Below are positions 16,585-23,886 of a DNA stretch of 64,000 bases, piece after piece. The position numbers and the translations under genes are program-made. Every line of letters starts with the position of its first letter. Positions within the stretch are counted from its first letter, which is position 1. Below the pieces are notes generated by a model. That model did no database searches. It had not been told where the DNA came from and saw nothing but the letters and a program-made list of their open reading frames with translations. Source of the DNA: JBFXAN01 sp050184225 (GTDB taxonomy: Bacteria > Chloroflexota > Dehalococcoidia > CAUJGQ01); NCBI GenBank assembly GCA_050184225.1, contig JBFXAN010000006.1, positions 1-64,000 on the forward strand. Direction: 5' to 3'.

Positions 16585-18774
16585 CTACAGGCTCCGCTTG
16601 AAGAACTCGGCGATCCGTTCTTCCATGAAGACGCGGTCCTCCTCACGTCGAGGTGAGTGGCGTTCTTCCGGGTAAAGCTGAATCTCATACGGCTTGCCCG
16701 CCTCGATCAACTTGGTGATGAGCCGGCCGGTGTGCCGGAAGTGGACGTTCTCGTCGATCATGCCGTGGACCAGCAGCAGGGCGCCCCGCATCTGCTCGAC
16801 GTGCGTCATCACCGAGCCGGCGCGATAGCCCTCGGGGTTGTCCTGCGGCGTGCCCATATATCGCTCGGTATAGTGCGTGTCGTAGCCGTCCCACGCCGTC
16901 ACCGGCGCGCCGGCGACCGCGACCTTGAACACATCCGGCGCGCGCAGCAGACACATCAGCGCCATGTAGCCGCCGTAGGACCACCCGTAGACGCCAATCC
17001 GGTCCGTATCCGCCTGTGGAATGTGCTCGCCCAACCAGCGCACGCCATCAACCTGGTCGCGGACCTCGATATCGCCCATCTTCTGATGCAACGCGCCCTC
17101 GAACGCCAACCCGCGTCGCGCGGAGCCGCGGTTGTCCAGCATCAACACGATGAACCCCTGCTGAGCGAGATACTGCGCGCGCATACTCACGGTCATCCGC
17201 CAGGCATCCTGCACCATCTGCGGTCCCGGTCCGCCATAGACGCTGACGATCACCGGCGCCTTTGCATCAGCCGCGAGGCCCGGCGGGAGATAGACGGCGC
17301 CGTGCAGACGCTCGCCATCCCGCGTCATCGCCTCGACCAGACGCGGCGGCGGCAGGCGGAGGGCGGCCAGACGTTCGTCCGGCTTGGCCCCGCCTTGAAG
17401 GCGGAAATGGATCTCGGAGTCGACCTCGCGGACCGTCGCCGACGGCGGCGCCTCGATCGACGAATACAGATCGACGTAGCAGCAGGCACTCGAATCGAGC
17501 GTCACACCGTGCATGCCGTGTCCGGTGGTGATCTGTTCGGCAGCGCCACCGGCCAGGGGAATGCGGAAGAGTTGCATCTCCAGCGGCGTCTCCCGCCACC
17601 CTTCCACATAAACCCAGCCGCCGGATGTGTCCACACCGCGAACGCGGTCGATGAAGGTATCGTCCGTATTCAGCCGGTGCACCAACCGCCCATCACGGTC
17701 GTAGAGATAGAGATTGCGCGGCCCGTCTCGCTCAGAGGTCCAGAGGATGGAGTACGCATCGGCCGGCGCGTCCCGGTCGCGCACGAAGCGAAGATCGTCG
17801 GTCAGGTTGATCCAGGGCCGAACCTCGTCCACCCAGAGCACCACCGTCGCATCGTGCTCCGGGTCGATGCGACGTACCTCCAGCCGCGTTTGGTCGCGCG
17901 ACTGGACCTGCACGAGCAGCAAACCGTCCGGCGTCCAATTCACCCGCGCCAGGTAGATATCCGGTTCATCGCCGAGCGACAGCCAGCGCGCGTCACCGCC
18001 GCGTGCGGCGACCACCCCGAGCCGAACACGGGCGTTCGCCTTCCCGGCAAAGGGATAGCGATGCGCCTCCATGTCGACGGCATCGGTGCCGGGGTGCGGA
18101 ATGATGAACAGCGGAACCTCAGATGTGTCCACCTGCTCGAAGGCGATCCGCGTTCCATCGGGCGACCACCAGAACCCCGCCGAGCGCCCCATCTCCTCCT
18201 GCGCGACGAACTCCGCGAGGCCGTTGGTGATCGCCCGGTCGCCGAACCCGTCGGGGGCTGAGGCGTCGAACGTCAAGCGGATGGGCACAGCTCCCGGCTG
18301 CGTCAGATCAAGCGTGTAGAGGTCGCCCTCACGGACAAACGCCACCATCGTGCCATCGGGGCTGAGCCGCGGGTCGATGCATCCGCCGCCCTCGGTCATC
18401 TGCCGCAGTTCCCCGTCGATCCCGTTCTTGATGTACACATCGCCGCGCAGCGGAATCACCAGGGTGCCGCCCGTTTCACTCCAGGCATAACTGGTCACAC
18501 CGGTAGCCAGCTGGCGCTGCCGCTCACGGCGCAACGCCTCCTCGCGGCTGACGGCCTCGTCGGTGTTGCCGCCGTGTGATCGCTCCAGCAACCGGAACTC
18601 CCTTCCGGACTCACGATCGTAGGCCCAGAGCTCGCGCGACAAGCTGTTGTCGGAGCTGTACAGGTACGTGACGTACCGGCTGTCGGCAGAAAAACGCGCG
18701 TCCACGGGCACGTTCATACCGGGAGCGGGATAGCGGGCAACGTCACGCGCGGTGAGAGGCTGGGTGGTGGTCAT
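16585..18774 (-). CDS. S9 family peptidase (dipeptidyl peptidase IV / prolyl oligopeptidase type)
   Basis: 729 residues from ATG 18774. The N-terminal two thirds read as a WD-like beta-propeller (ARFSADSRYVTYLYSS, DPRLSPDGTMVAFV, WWSPDGTRIAFEQ). The C-terminal alpha/beta hydrolase has the triad S599 (GWSYGGY), D674 (VHGMIDENV) and H706 (EERHSPRR). No signal peptide, so cytoplasmic and likely a peptide-degrading enzyme. It is isolated: convergent with vapC, and the tRNA-Ala gene lies 144 bases upstream on the other strand. Confidence 0.95.
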   Translation of the reverse strand: MTTTQPLTARDVARYPAPGMNVPVDARFSADSRYVTYLYSSDNSLSRELWAYDRESGREFRLLERSHGGNTDEAVSREEALRRERQRQLATGVTSYAWSETGGTLVIPLRGDVYIKNGIDGELRQMTEGGGCIDPRLSPDGTMVAFVREGDLYTLDLTQPGAVPIRLTFDASAPDGFGDRAITNGLAEFVAQEEMGRSAGFWWSPDGTRIAFEQVDTSEVPLFIIPHPGTDAVDMEAHRYPFAGKANARVRLGVVAARGGDARWLSLGDEPDIYLARVNWTPDGLLLVQVQSRDQTRLEVRRIDPEHDATVVLWVDEVRPWINLTDDLRFVRDRDAPADAYSILWTSERDGPRNLYLYDRDGRLVHRLNTDDTFIDRVRGVDTSGGWVYVEGWRETPLEMQLFRIPLAGGAAEQITTGHGMHGVTLDSSACCYVDLYSSIEAPPSATVREVDSEIHFRLQGGAKPDERLAALRLPPPRLVEAMTRDGERLHGAVYLPPGLAADAKAPVIVSVYGGPGPQMVQDAWRMTVSMRAQYLAQQGFIVLMLDNRGSARRGLAFEGALHQKMGDIEVRDQVDGVRWLGEHIPQADTDRIGVYGWSYGGYMALMCLLRAPDVFKVAVAGAPVTAWDGYDTHYTERYMGTPQDNPEGYRAGSVMTHVEQMRGALLLVHGMIDENVHFRHTGRLITKLIEAGKPYEIQLYPEERHSPRREEDRVFMEERIAEFFKRSL

Positions 18775-18917
18775 ATGCGCTCCAACGAACGATGTGGTGA
18801 GCTTTCGACCAAGCGTACATCCTTCGCACACATTGCCGGGACGCCCGTGCTGTGCTATGTTCCAGATACGGACCCATCGACGGGACCGTTATTGCCGTGT
18901 GCCGGCGCTCTTCACCT

Positions 18918-18992
18918 GGGGTCGTAGCTCAATGGGAGAGCACCACAATGGCATTGTGGGGGTTAGGGGTTCGAGTCCCCTCGGCTCCACCA
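18918..18992 (+). tRNA. tRNA-Ala (anticodon GGC)
   Basis: The full cloverleaf can be folded by eye: acceptor GGGGTCG/CGGCTCC (18918-18924 with 18982-18988, one G-U and one U-G pair), D stem GCTC/GAGC, anticodon stem CCACA/TGTGG with loop ATGGCAT and anticodon GGC at 18950-18952, T arm AGGGG-TTCGAGT-CCCCT, and an encoded CCA at 18990-18992. Reads GCC/GCU alanine codons. Confidence 0.97.
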
Positions 18993-19022
18993 GCGCCGGC
19001 CGAGACATGAACAACGATCGCT

Positions 19023-19044
19023 GGGGCGGGTCACAGACCCGCCC
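19023..19044 (+). terminator. Possible tRNA terminator hairpin
   Basis: GGGCGGGT (19024-19031) pairs with ACCCGCCC (19037-19044) around a 5-base loop, 30 bases after the tRNA and before the T-box leader. No U-tract follows, so termination is uncertain. Confidence 0.4.
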
Positions 19045-19070
19045 TCGTCCACAATGGAGCTGCATCGAAC

Positions 19071-19329
19071 AGGAGTAGTAGGCCGCATAACCAGAGAGCT
19101 GACGGTCGGTGCGAGTCAGCGATGCGCGGTCGAACTCGCCTGGGAGCAGCGGCGATGAACACTCCGATCGGGGTCTAGTCGCCGACGGTTCGCGCCCGTT
19201 ATCGCGCCCCCAGAGCGCCTCGCGGCGAGACGCTCCCGGTAGCCACCCCGGGACGCCGCGCAGGAAGCAGGGTGGTACCGCGGAGTATGTGCCCTCCGTC
19301 CCTGTATGGACGTGAGGGCTTTTTCTTTT
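19071..19329 (+). promoter_or_regulatory. T-box leader controlling leuS (specifier CUC, Leu)
   Basis: The canonical T-box AGGGTGGTACCGCGG is at 19269-19283. Upstream, Stem I features are readable: AGTA near 19077, the apical CCAGAGAGC ... GGTGCGAG pair (about 19091-19114), and a specifier region GAACTCGCC with CTC (Leu) at 19135-19137. A transcription terminator follows. Uncharged tRNA-Leu would pair with the specifier and with the T-box bulge to form the antiterminator, so leuS is transcribed when leucyl-tRNA is low. This is the transcriptional-attenuation type. Confidence 0.95.
19291..19329 (+). terminator. T-box attenuator terminator of leuS
   Basis: GCCCTC (19291-19296) plus CGTCC pairs with GGACG plus GAGGGC (19314-19319), with one bulged T, followed by TTTTTCTTTT (19320-19329). 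Alternative to the antiterminator formed with the T-box at 19269-19283. Confidence 0.93.
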
Positions 19330-19399
19330 CAGTTCGGAGTTCAGGGTTCCAAGGTAGTCCCGACTGAACCCCGAATCCCGAACTCGAACCCCGAACTGG
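19330..19399. repeat. Imperfect inverted repeat in the leuS 5' untranslated region
   Basis: CAGTTCGGAGTTCAGGGTTC on the left is mirrored by GAACCCCGAATCCCGAACTC plus GAACCCCGAACTG on the right. The 70-base palindrome sits after the attenuator U-tract and right before the leuS SD (GGAGCAGG) and start at 19408. It may be a small mobile-type repeat inserted in the leader, or a second RNA structure affecting leuS translation. Confidence 0.65.
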
Positions 19400-19407
19400 A
19401 GCAGGCG

Positions 19408-21993
19408 ATGGCAGAGAAGTTCAATCCTCAAGAAACCGACCGGAAATGGCAGCAGCGCTGGGAAGCGGACGGCCTCTACCGGACGCCGGACGACAGCGAC
19501 AAGCCAAAGTACTACTTCCTGACGATGTACCCCTATCCGTCCGGCGACCTGCACACCGGCCACTGGTACGCGGAGGCGCCGGCCGACACCAAGGCGCGCT
19601 ACCTGCGGATGCGCGGCTACAACGTCCTCTTCCCAATGGGCTTCGACGCCTTTGGCCTGCCCGCCGAGAATGCCGCCATCCGCAATAACATCCATCCGTT
19701 CCAGTGGACGATGGCCAACATCGACCGCATGCGCAACCAGTTCAAGAGCATGGGCGCGATGTTCGACTGGTCGCGCGAGGTGATCACCTGCCTGCCCGAA
19801 TACTACACATGGAACCAGTGGTTCTTCCTCCAGTTCTACAAGAAGGGCCTGGCCTACCGCGCCCGCGCCGCCGTGGACTTCTGCCCCAACTGCAACACGA
19901 CGCTCGCCCGCGAGCAGGTCTGGGGCGAAGACCGCCGCTGCGAACGCTGCGGCACGCAGGTCGAAAAGCGCGACCTGGAGCAGTGGTTCTTCCGCATCAC
20001 CGACTACGCGGACGAGTTGCTGCGCTTCGACGGCCTCGACTGGCCCGACCGCGTCAAGACGATGCAGACCAACTGGATCGGCCGGTCCGAGGGCGCGGAG
20101 ATCGCGTTCGTGATTGAACCTAACCCCCCGACCCCCTCCCCTCGCAGGGAAGGGGGAGTCCTGAGTGACGTTGGTGGGAATGATATCGCCATCCCACGAA
20201 CAGACGAGCTACTGGCACCCTCGGTAGATGAGGACTCCCCTCCCCTGCGAGGGGAGGGGCCGGGGGAGAGGTCTGAAATCCGCGTCTTCACCACCAGACC
20301 GGACACGATCTACGGCGTCAGCTTCATGGTGCTGGCGCCCGAACATCCGCTGGTCGAACAACTGACAACGCCTGAGCAGGCCGAGGCCGTCCGAGAGTAC
20401 ATCGAGCAGGCACGGCGCGAGACGGAGATCGAGCGGACCGCCGCCGACAAGCCGAAGACCGGCGTCTTCACCGGCGCGTACTGCATCAATCCATACTCCG
20501 GCGAGCGGGTGCCGGTCTATGTCGGCGACTACGTGCTCTACACCTACGGCACCGGCGCGGTGATGGGTGTGCCCGCGCACGACGAGCGGGACTTCGCCTT
20601 CGCCAAAACCTACAGCCTGCCGATCCCGGTGGTGATCGCGCCATCGGACTGGACCGGTGCGGAACTGGACTCGGCATATACCGAGCCAGGGACGATGGTC
20701 AACTCCGGTCCGTTCGACGGCACGCCAAGTGAGGAAGGCAAGAAACAGGTGATCGCCTACGGCGAGGAACGCGGCTTCGCCACGACGCGGGTGACCTATC
20801 GCATGCGCGACTGGCTGATCTCTCGTCAGCGCTATTGGGGCACGCCGATCCCGATCATCTACTGCCCCGTGGACGGCGTCGTGCCCGTGCCCGAGGAGGA
20901 TCTGCCCGTCCTCTTGCCGGAGGACTCCGAGTTCCGTCCGACCGGCGAATCGCCGCTGAAGTATGACGAGCGATTCAAGAACGTGTCCTGCCCAACCTGT
21001 GGCGGTCCCGCCGAGCGCGAGACCGACACAATGGACACCTTCATGGACTCCTCCTGGTACCAGTACCGCTACCTCAGCCCGCACTTCGCCGAGGGGCCGT
21101 TCAACCCATCAAAGGCGGATTGGCTGCCGGTCGACCAGTATACGGGCGGCATCGAGCACGCGACGATGCACCTGCTCTACTTCCGCTTTTTCACCAAGGC
21201 GATGCGCGATCTCGGACTGGTGACGATCGACGAGCCGGTGACGCGGCTGATCAATCAGGGCATCATCCTCGGTCCCGACAGCCAGAAGATGTCAAAGAGC
21301 CGGGGCAACGTCGTCAACCCTGATGATTATGTCGACAGTCTCGGTGCCGATGTCTTCCGCTGCTATCTGATGTTCATCGGCCCCTGGGAGGACGGCGGCC
21401 CCTACCGGCCTGAAGGGATCGAAGGCGTCACCCGCTGGCTGCATCGTGTCTGGAACCTGACGCTCGACGAGCCACGCTTCGCCGGCACGATCGACGCCGA
21501 CGCCACCCGCGACCTCCAACGCCGACGGCACAAGACCGTGCGCGTCGTCTCCGAGGATCTGGAGAACTTCCGGTTCAACACGAAGCTCGCCCGGCTGATG
21601 GAGTACACGAACGAGCTCTCCCGCGTCAAAGACAGCGGCCGGATCGACCCCGCCGTCTGGAACGACGCCGTCGAGACGCTGCTGTTGATGACCGCGCCCG
21701 CCGCCCCCCACATCACCGAGGAGTTGTGGGAACGCACCGGCCGCCCCTACTCGGTCCACACCCAGGCATGGCCGTCCTTCGACCCGGCTCTGGCCGAAGA
21801 CGAGCAACGAACCATCGTCGTGCAGATCAACGGCAAGGTCCGCGACCGCCTCTCCGTACCGGTCGACGCCACCCGCGAACAGGTCGAGGCAATGGCGATG
21901 GCGAGCGAAAAAGTCGCCGGCCAGATTGACGGCGCCACCGTGCGAAACGTGGTCTATGTGCCGGGACGGCTGGTCAATATCGTCGTTACCTAA
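19408..21993 (+). CDS. leuS: Leucyl-tRNA synthetase with an in-frame repeat insertion
   Basis: 861 residues; class I synthetase charging tRNA-Leu. HIGH-type motif at 49-52 (PSGDLHTGHW), zinc-site cysteines (CPNC ... CERCG) near 160-185, CP1 editing domain (RVFTTRPDT), KMSKS near 626 and an anticodon-binding C-terminus. ATG 19408 is set by GGAGCAGG. Two oddities. About 51 residues (238-288) of Pro/Arg/Gly-rich sequence encoded by a palindromic repeat (20119-20273) split GAEIAFVIE from EIRVFTTRPD at the start of the CP1 editing domain. The stop codon TAA (21991-21993) is itself part of another repeat copy. The frame is kept throughout, so the enzyme is presumably functional. Confidence 0.96.
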   Translation: MAEKFNPQETDRKWQQRWEADGLYRTPDDSDKPKYYFLTMYPYPSGDLHTGHWYAEAPADTKARYLRMRGYNVLFPMGFDAFGLPAENAAIRNNIHPFQWTMANIDRMRNQFKSMGAMFDWSREVITCLPEYYTWNQWFFLQFYKKGLAYRARAAVDFCPNCNTTLAREQVWGEDRRCERCGTQVEKRDLEQWFFRITDYADELLRFDGLDWPDRVKTMQTNWIGRSEGAEIAFVIEPNPPTPSPRREGGVLSDVGGNDIAIPRTDELLAPSVDEDSPPLRGEGPGERSEIRVFTTRPDTIYGVSFMVLAPEHPLVEQLTTPEQAEAVREYIEQARRETEIERTAADKPKTGVFTGAYCINPYSGERVPVYVGDYVLYTYGTGAVMGVPAHDERDFAFAKTYSLPIPVVIAPSDWTGAELDSAYTEPGTMVNSGPFDGTPSEEGKKQVIAYGEERGFATTRVTYRMRDWLISRQRYWGTPIPIIYCPVDGVVPVPEEDLPVLLPEDSEFRPTGESPLKYDERFKNVSCPTCGGPAERETDTMDTFMDSSWYQYRYLSPHFAEGPFNPSKADWLPVDQYTGGIEHATMHLLYFRFFTKAMRDLGLVTIDEPVTRLINQGIILGPDSQKMSKSRGNVVNPDDYVDSLGADVFRCYLMFIGPWEDGGPYRPEGIEGVTRWLHRVWNLTLDEPRFAGTIDADATRDLQRRRHKTVRVVSEDLENFRFNTKLARLMEYTNELSRVKDSGRIDPAVWNDAVETLLLMTAPAAPHITEELWERTGRPYSVHTQAWPSFDPALAEDEQRTIVVQINGKVRDRLSVPVDATREQVEAMAMASEKVAGQIDGATVRNVVYVPGRLVNIVVT
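20119..20273. repeat. Type B palindromic element inside leuS
   Basis: The left arm CCTAACCCCCCGACCCCCTC and following GCAGGGAAGGGGG, the conserved interior piece GAGCTACTGGCACCCTCGGT, and the right arm CCCTCCCCTGCGAGGGGAGG match the intergenic copies at 21987, 23713, 30845 and 45525. Its length keeps the leuS frame open and adds about 51 residues. The outer ends are more diverged than in the intergenic copies. Confidence 0.88.
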
Positions 21994-22143
21994 CCCCCCG
22001 GCCCCCTTCCCTGCGAGGGAAGGGGGTGCCTCATTCTACCGAGGTGCCAGTAGCTCGTCGGGCGACACCGACGATCCTCGTTCCACCACGGTAAACCAGA
22101 ACTCCCCCTTCCCTGCGAGGGAAGGGGGCCGGGGGGTTAGGTA
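21987..22143. repeat. Type B palindromic element (157 bp, MITE-like)
   Basis: Ends are TACCTAACCCCCCGGCCCCC and its exact inverse GGGGGCCGGGGGGTTAGGTA. Inside are second arms CTTCCCTGCGAGGGAAG on both sides and an interior containing GGTGCCAGTAGCTCGTCGG (the inverse of the GAGCTACTGGCACC core). It fills the gap between leuS and the convergent gene ending at 22148. The leuS stop TAA lies in its left end. Confidence 0.92.
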
Positions 22144-22147
22144 TCCC

Positions 22148-22609
22148 TCACCCTTCGCCGTGCTCCGGAAAGGCCCGGAGCGACTCACGCACGTTCCCGA
22201 GAAACGCCCCCAGCGTGCGCTGAAGTTGCGTCAGCAGGGCGATCGCGTAGGCGTCGGCGTCATCCTTCTGTTGTTGAGCGAGGCGTTCCGCCTCCGCGAT
22301 CGTCTGCTGCGCATGTTCCTCCGCGCCCCGGATTGTCCGGTCGGCAAGGTTCTGGGCGGCAAGCTCGACCTTGTGCGCCTCCTCTTGGGAACGGCGGAGG
22401 ACCTCGGAGTTGGCGACCCGATCCGCCGCTTCACGCTCGGCGTTCGCGATGATCCGTGCGGCTTCAGACTGCGATTCGGCGATCGCCTGCTCACCCCGTT
22501 CGAGGATGCCGCGTGCCTGGCGGACATTGGCAGGAATCGCGAGCCGAAGCTCATTGATCAGGTCACTAAAGCGCTTTCGGTCAACGGTGACACCGCCGCC
22601 AAACGGCAT
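22148..22609 (-). CDS. Coiled-coil protein of the coaD-linked family; true start probably upstream of ATG
   Basis: From ATG 22609 the product is 153 residues, almost entirely helical and Ala/Glu/Gln-rich (LERGEQAIAESQSEAARIIA), like the coiled-coil, DivIVA-like or ATP-synthase-b-like proteins often found next to coaD. The family N-terminus, of the form xDILELLDQLDEELAAGRK, is encoded in frame immediately upstream (22666-22610), yet no ATG, GTG or TTG exists there before the coaD stop. An AAGGGGG SD at 22674-22680 sits 7 bases before a GTC codon at 22666-22664. A non-canonical start (GTC, or ATT 22672) or a mutated start is therefore likely. Role unknown, possibly cell-division related. Confidence 0.75.
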   Translation of the reverse strand: MPFGGGVTVDRKRFSDLINELRLAIPANVRQARGILERGEQAIAESQSEAARIIANAEREAADRVANSEVLRRSQEEAHKVELAAQNLADRTIRGAEEHAQQTIAEAERLAQQQKDDADAYAIALLTQLQRTLGAFLGNVRESLRAFPEHGEG

Positions 22610-22678
22610 CTTCCGGCCGGCTGCGAGTTCTTCATCCAGTTGATCGAGTAATTCGAGGATATCGACGGCAATACCCCC

Positions 22679-23158
22679 TTACGCCCGCGCAAATTTCCGA
22701 TTGAGGCCCTCCAGCACGGGCGCCGGCACCATATCTCGCACATCATAGCCCAATGAGTACACTTCGCGGATACGGGTAGCGCTGATGAAAAGGTGTTCGA
22801 GGCTCGTCATCAAGAAAACCTGTTCGATCTCCGGCGCCATCGTCTTGTACATCAACGCCTGATCGAACTCCGCATAGAAGTCAGTGACCGCGCGGATGCC
22901 CCGGACCAGAACCTTCCCACCTTGCTGGCGGGCGAAATCGGTGAGCAGGCCGGAGAATGGCATAACGCTGATGTTGCCGTCGCCGGCAACGCTCTCGCGC
23001 ATCATCGTCACCCGCTCGTCGGTCGAAAACATCGACCGCTCAGGCGGCAACTCGTACACCGCCACAATCAATTCATCGAAGAGTCGGGCGGCACGAAAGA
23101 TGATATCGAGGTGGCCGTTGGTCGCCGGATCGAATCGCCCGGCGTAGATTGCGAGCAC
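22679..23158 (-). CDS. coaD: Phosphopantetheine adenylyltransferase
   Basis: 159 residues, full length. The nucleotidyltransferase motif GRFDPATNGHLDII is at the start and ISATRIREVYSLG (the ISSTxVR-type motif) is near residue 128. Makes dephospho-CoA from phosphopantetheine and ATP in coenzyme A synthesis. GTG start 23158. It follows rsmD after 9 bases, the common rsmD-coaD pairing, and is followed directly by the coiled-coil gene. Confidence 0.96.
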   Translation of the reverse strand: MLAIYAGRFDPATNGHLDIIFRAARLFDELIVAVYELPPERSMFSTDERVTMMRESVAGDGNISVMPFSGLLTDFARQQGGKVLVRGIRAVTDFYAEFDQALMYKTMAPEIEQVFLMTSLEHLFISATRIREVYSLGYDVRDMVPAPVLEGLNRKFARA

Positions 23159-23167
23159 GGAGCGCTC

Positions 23168-23707
23168 CTAACAATAAAATGCGACGCCAGTGTCACCATA
23201 GCGACGGTCGGAGTGGAGCGCCAATCCACCGATCGATGTCGGGGGAGTGCGCCCTTGCGCATGCTCGAGCACAATCGTGCCGCCCTCCGCGACGATCGCG
23301 GAAGCCGCCAGCGTCTCCAGCATGCGTCCAATCGTCGCGTCGGCATACGGCGGGTCGAGGAAGACCAGCGTGAACGGACCGGCCAGTCGCGCGATCGCCC
23401 GCTGCGCGTCAAGGCAGTGAACCCGCGCCCGGTCGGACATCCGTGCCCGCACCAGGTTCTTGCGGATCGCCGCACAGGCTGCCGGTGCCCGATCGACGAG
23501 ATCGGCATGTTCCGCGCCACGGCTGAGCGCCTCGATCGCCAGCGCCCCGGTCCCGGCATACAGGTCAAGCACGCGCGAGCTATCCGCTCCCATCGAATAC
23601 AGAATCGAGAAGATTGCCTCTCGCACACGATCAGCCGTCGGCCGCGTCTCGACGCCCTTGGGCGCGATCAGCGGCGTGCCGCGCGATGTGCCGCCGATGA
23701 CTCGCAA
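23168..23707 (-). CDS. rsmD: 16S rRNA (guanine966-N2)-methyltransferase
   Basis: 179 residues from TTG 23707. LRVIGGTSRG is the usual N-terminus, then ETRPTADRVREAIFSIL, the SAM site VLDLYAGTGALAIEALSRGA and the catalytic LDPPYAD. The frame stays open upstream only because it runs through the palindromic element at 23713-23885; family alignment argues against that extension. The end of the element (GGTTAGGTA, reading toward rsmD) ends 5 bases before the start and supplies the only SD-like bases, so the element may now set rsmD translation. First gene of rsmD-coaD. Confidence 0.92.
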   Translation of the reverse strand: MRVIGGTSRGTPLIAPKGVETRPTADRVREAIFSILYSMGADSSRVLDLYAGTGALAIEALSRGAEHADLVDRAPAACAAIRKNLVRARMSDRARVHCLDAQRAIARLAGPFTLVFLDPPYADATIGRMLETLAASAIVAEGGTIVLEHAQGRTPPTSIGGLALHSDRRYGDTGVAFYC

Positions 23708-23712
23708 TTTTC

Positions 23713-23885
23713 TACCTAACCCCCCGGCCCCCTTCCCTCGCAGGGAAGGGGGAGTCCTCGTCAACCAAGATGGAACGAGGATCGTCGGTATCGCCCAATG
23801 AGATACTGGCACCGTCGGTCGATGAGAATTCCCCCTTCCCTTGCAGGGAAGGGGGCGCTGTGAGCGCAGCGAACCGGGTTAGGTA
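23713..23885. repeat. Type B palindromic element abutting rsmD
   Basis: Left end TACCTAACCCCCCGG at 23713 and right end GGGTTAGGTA to 23885; interior contains GAACGAGGATCGTCGGT and ATACTGGCACC. The right arm is partly replaced by GGGGGCGCTGTGAGCGCAGC. It lies 5 bases from the rsmD start and 1 base from the stop of the GH18-like gene. Confidence 0.88.
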
Positions 23886-23886
23886 C

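Noticed and set aside
23708..23812. Upstream N-terminal extension of rsmD
   Set aside because: The extra codons come from the palindromic repeat; the family begins at LRVIGG, matching TTG 23707.
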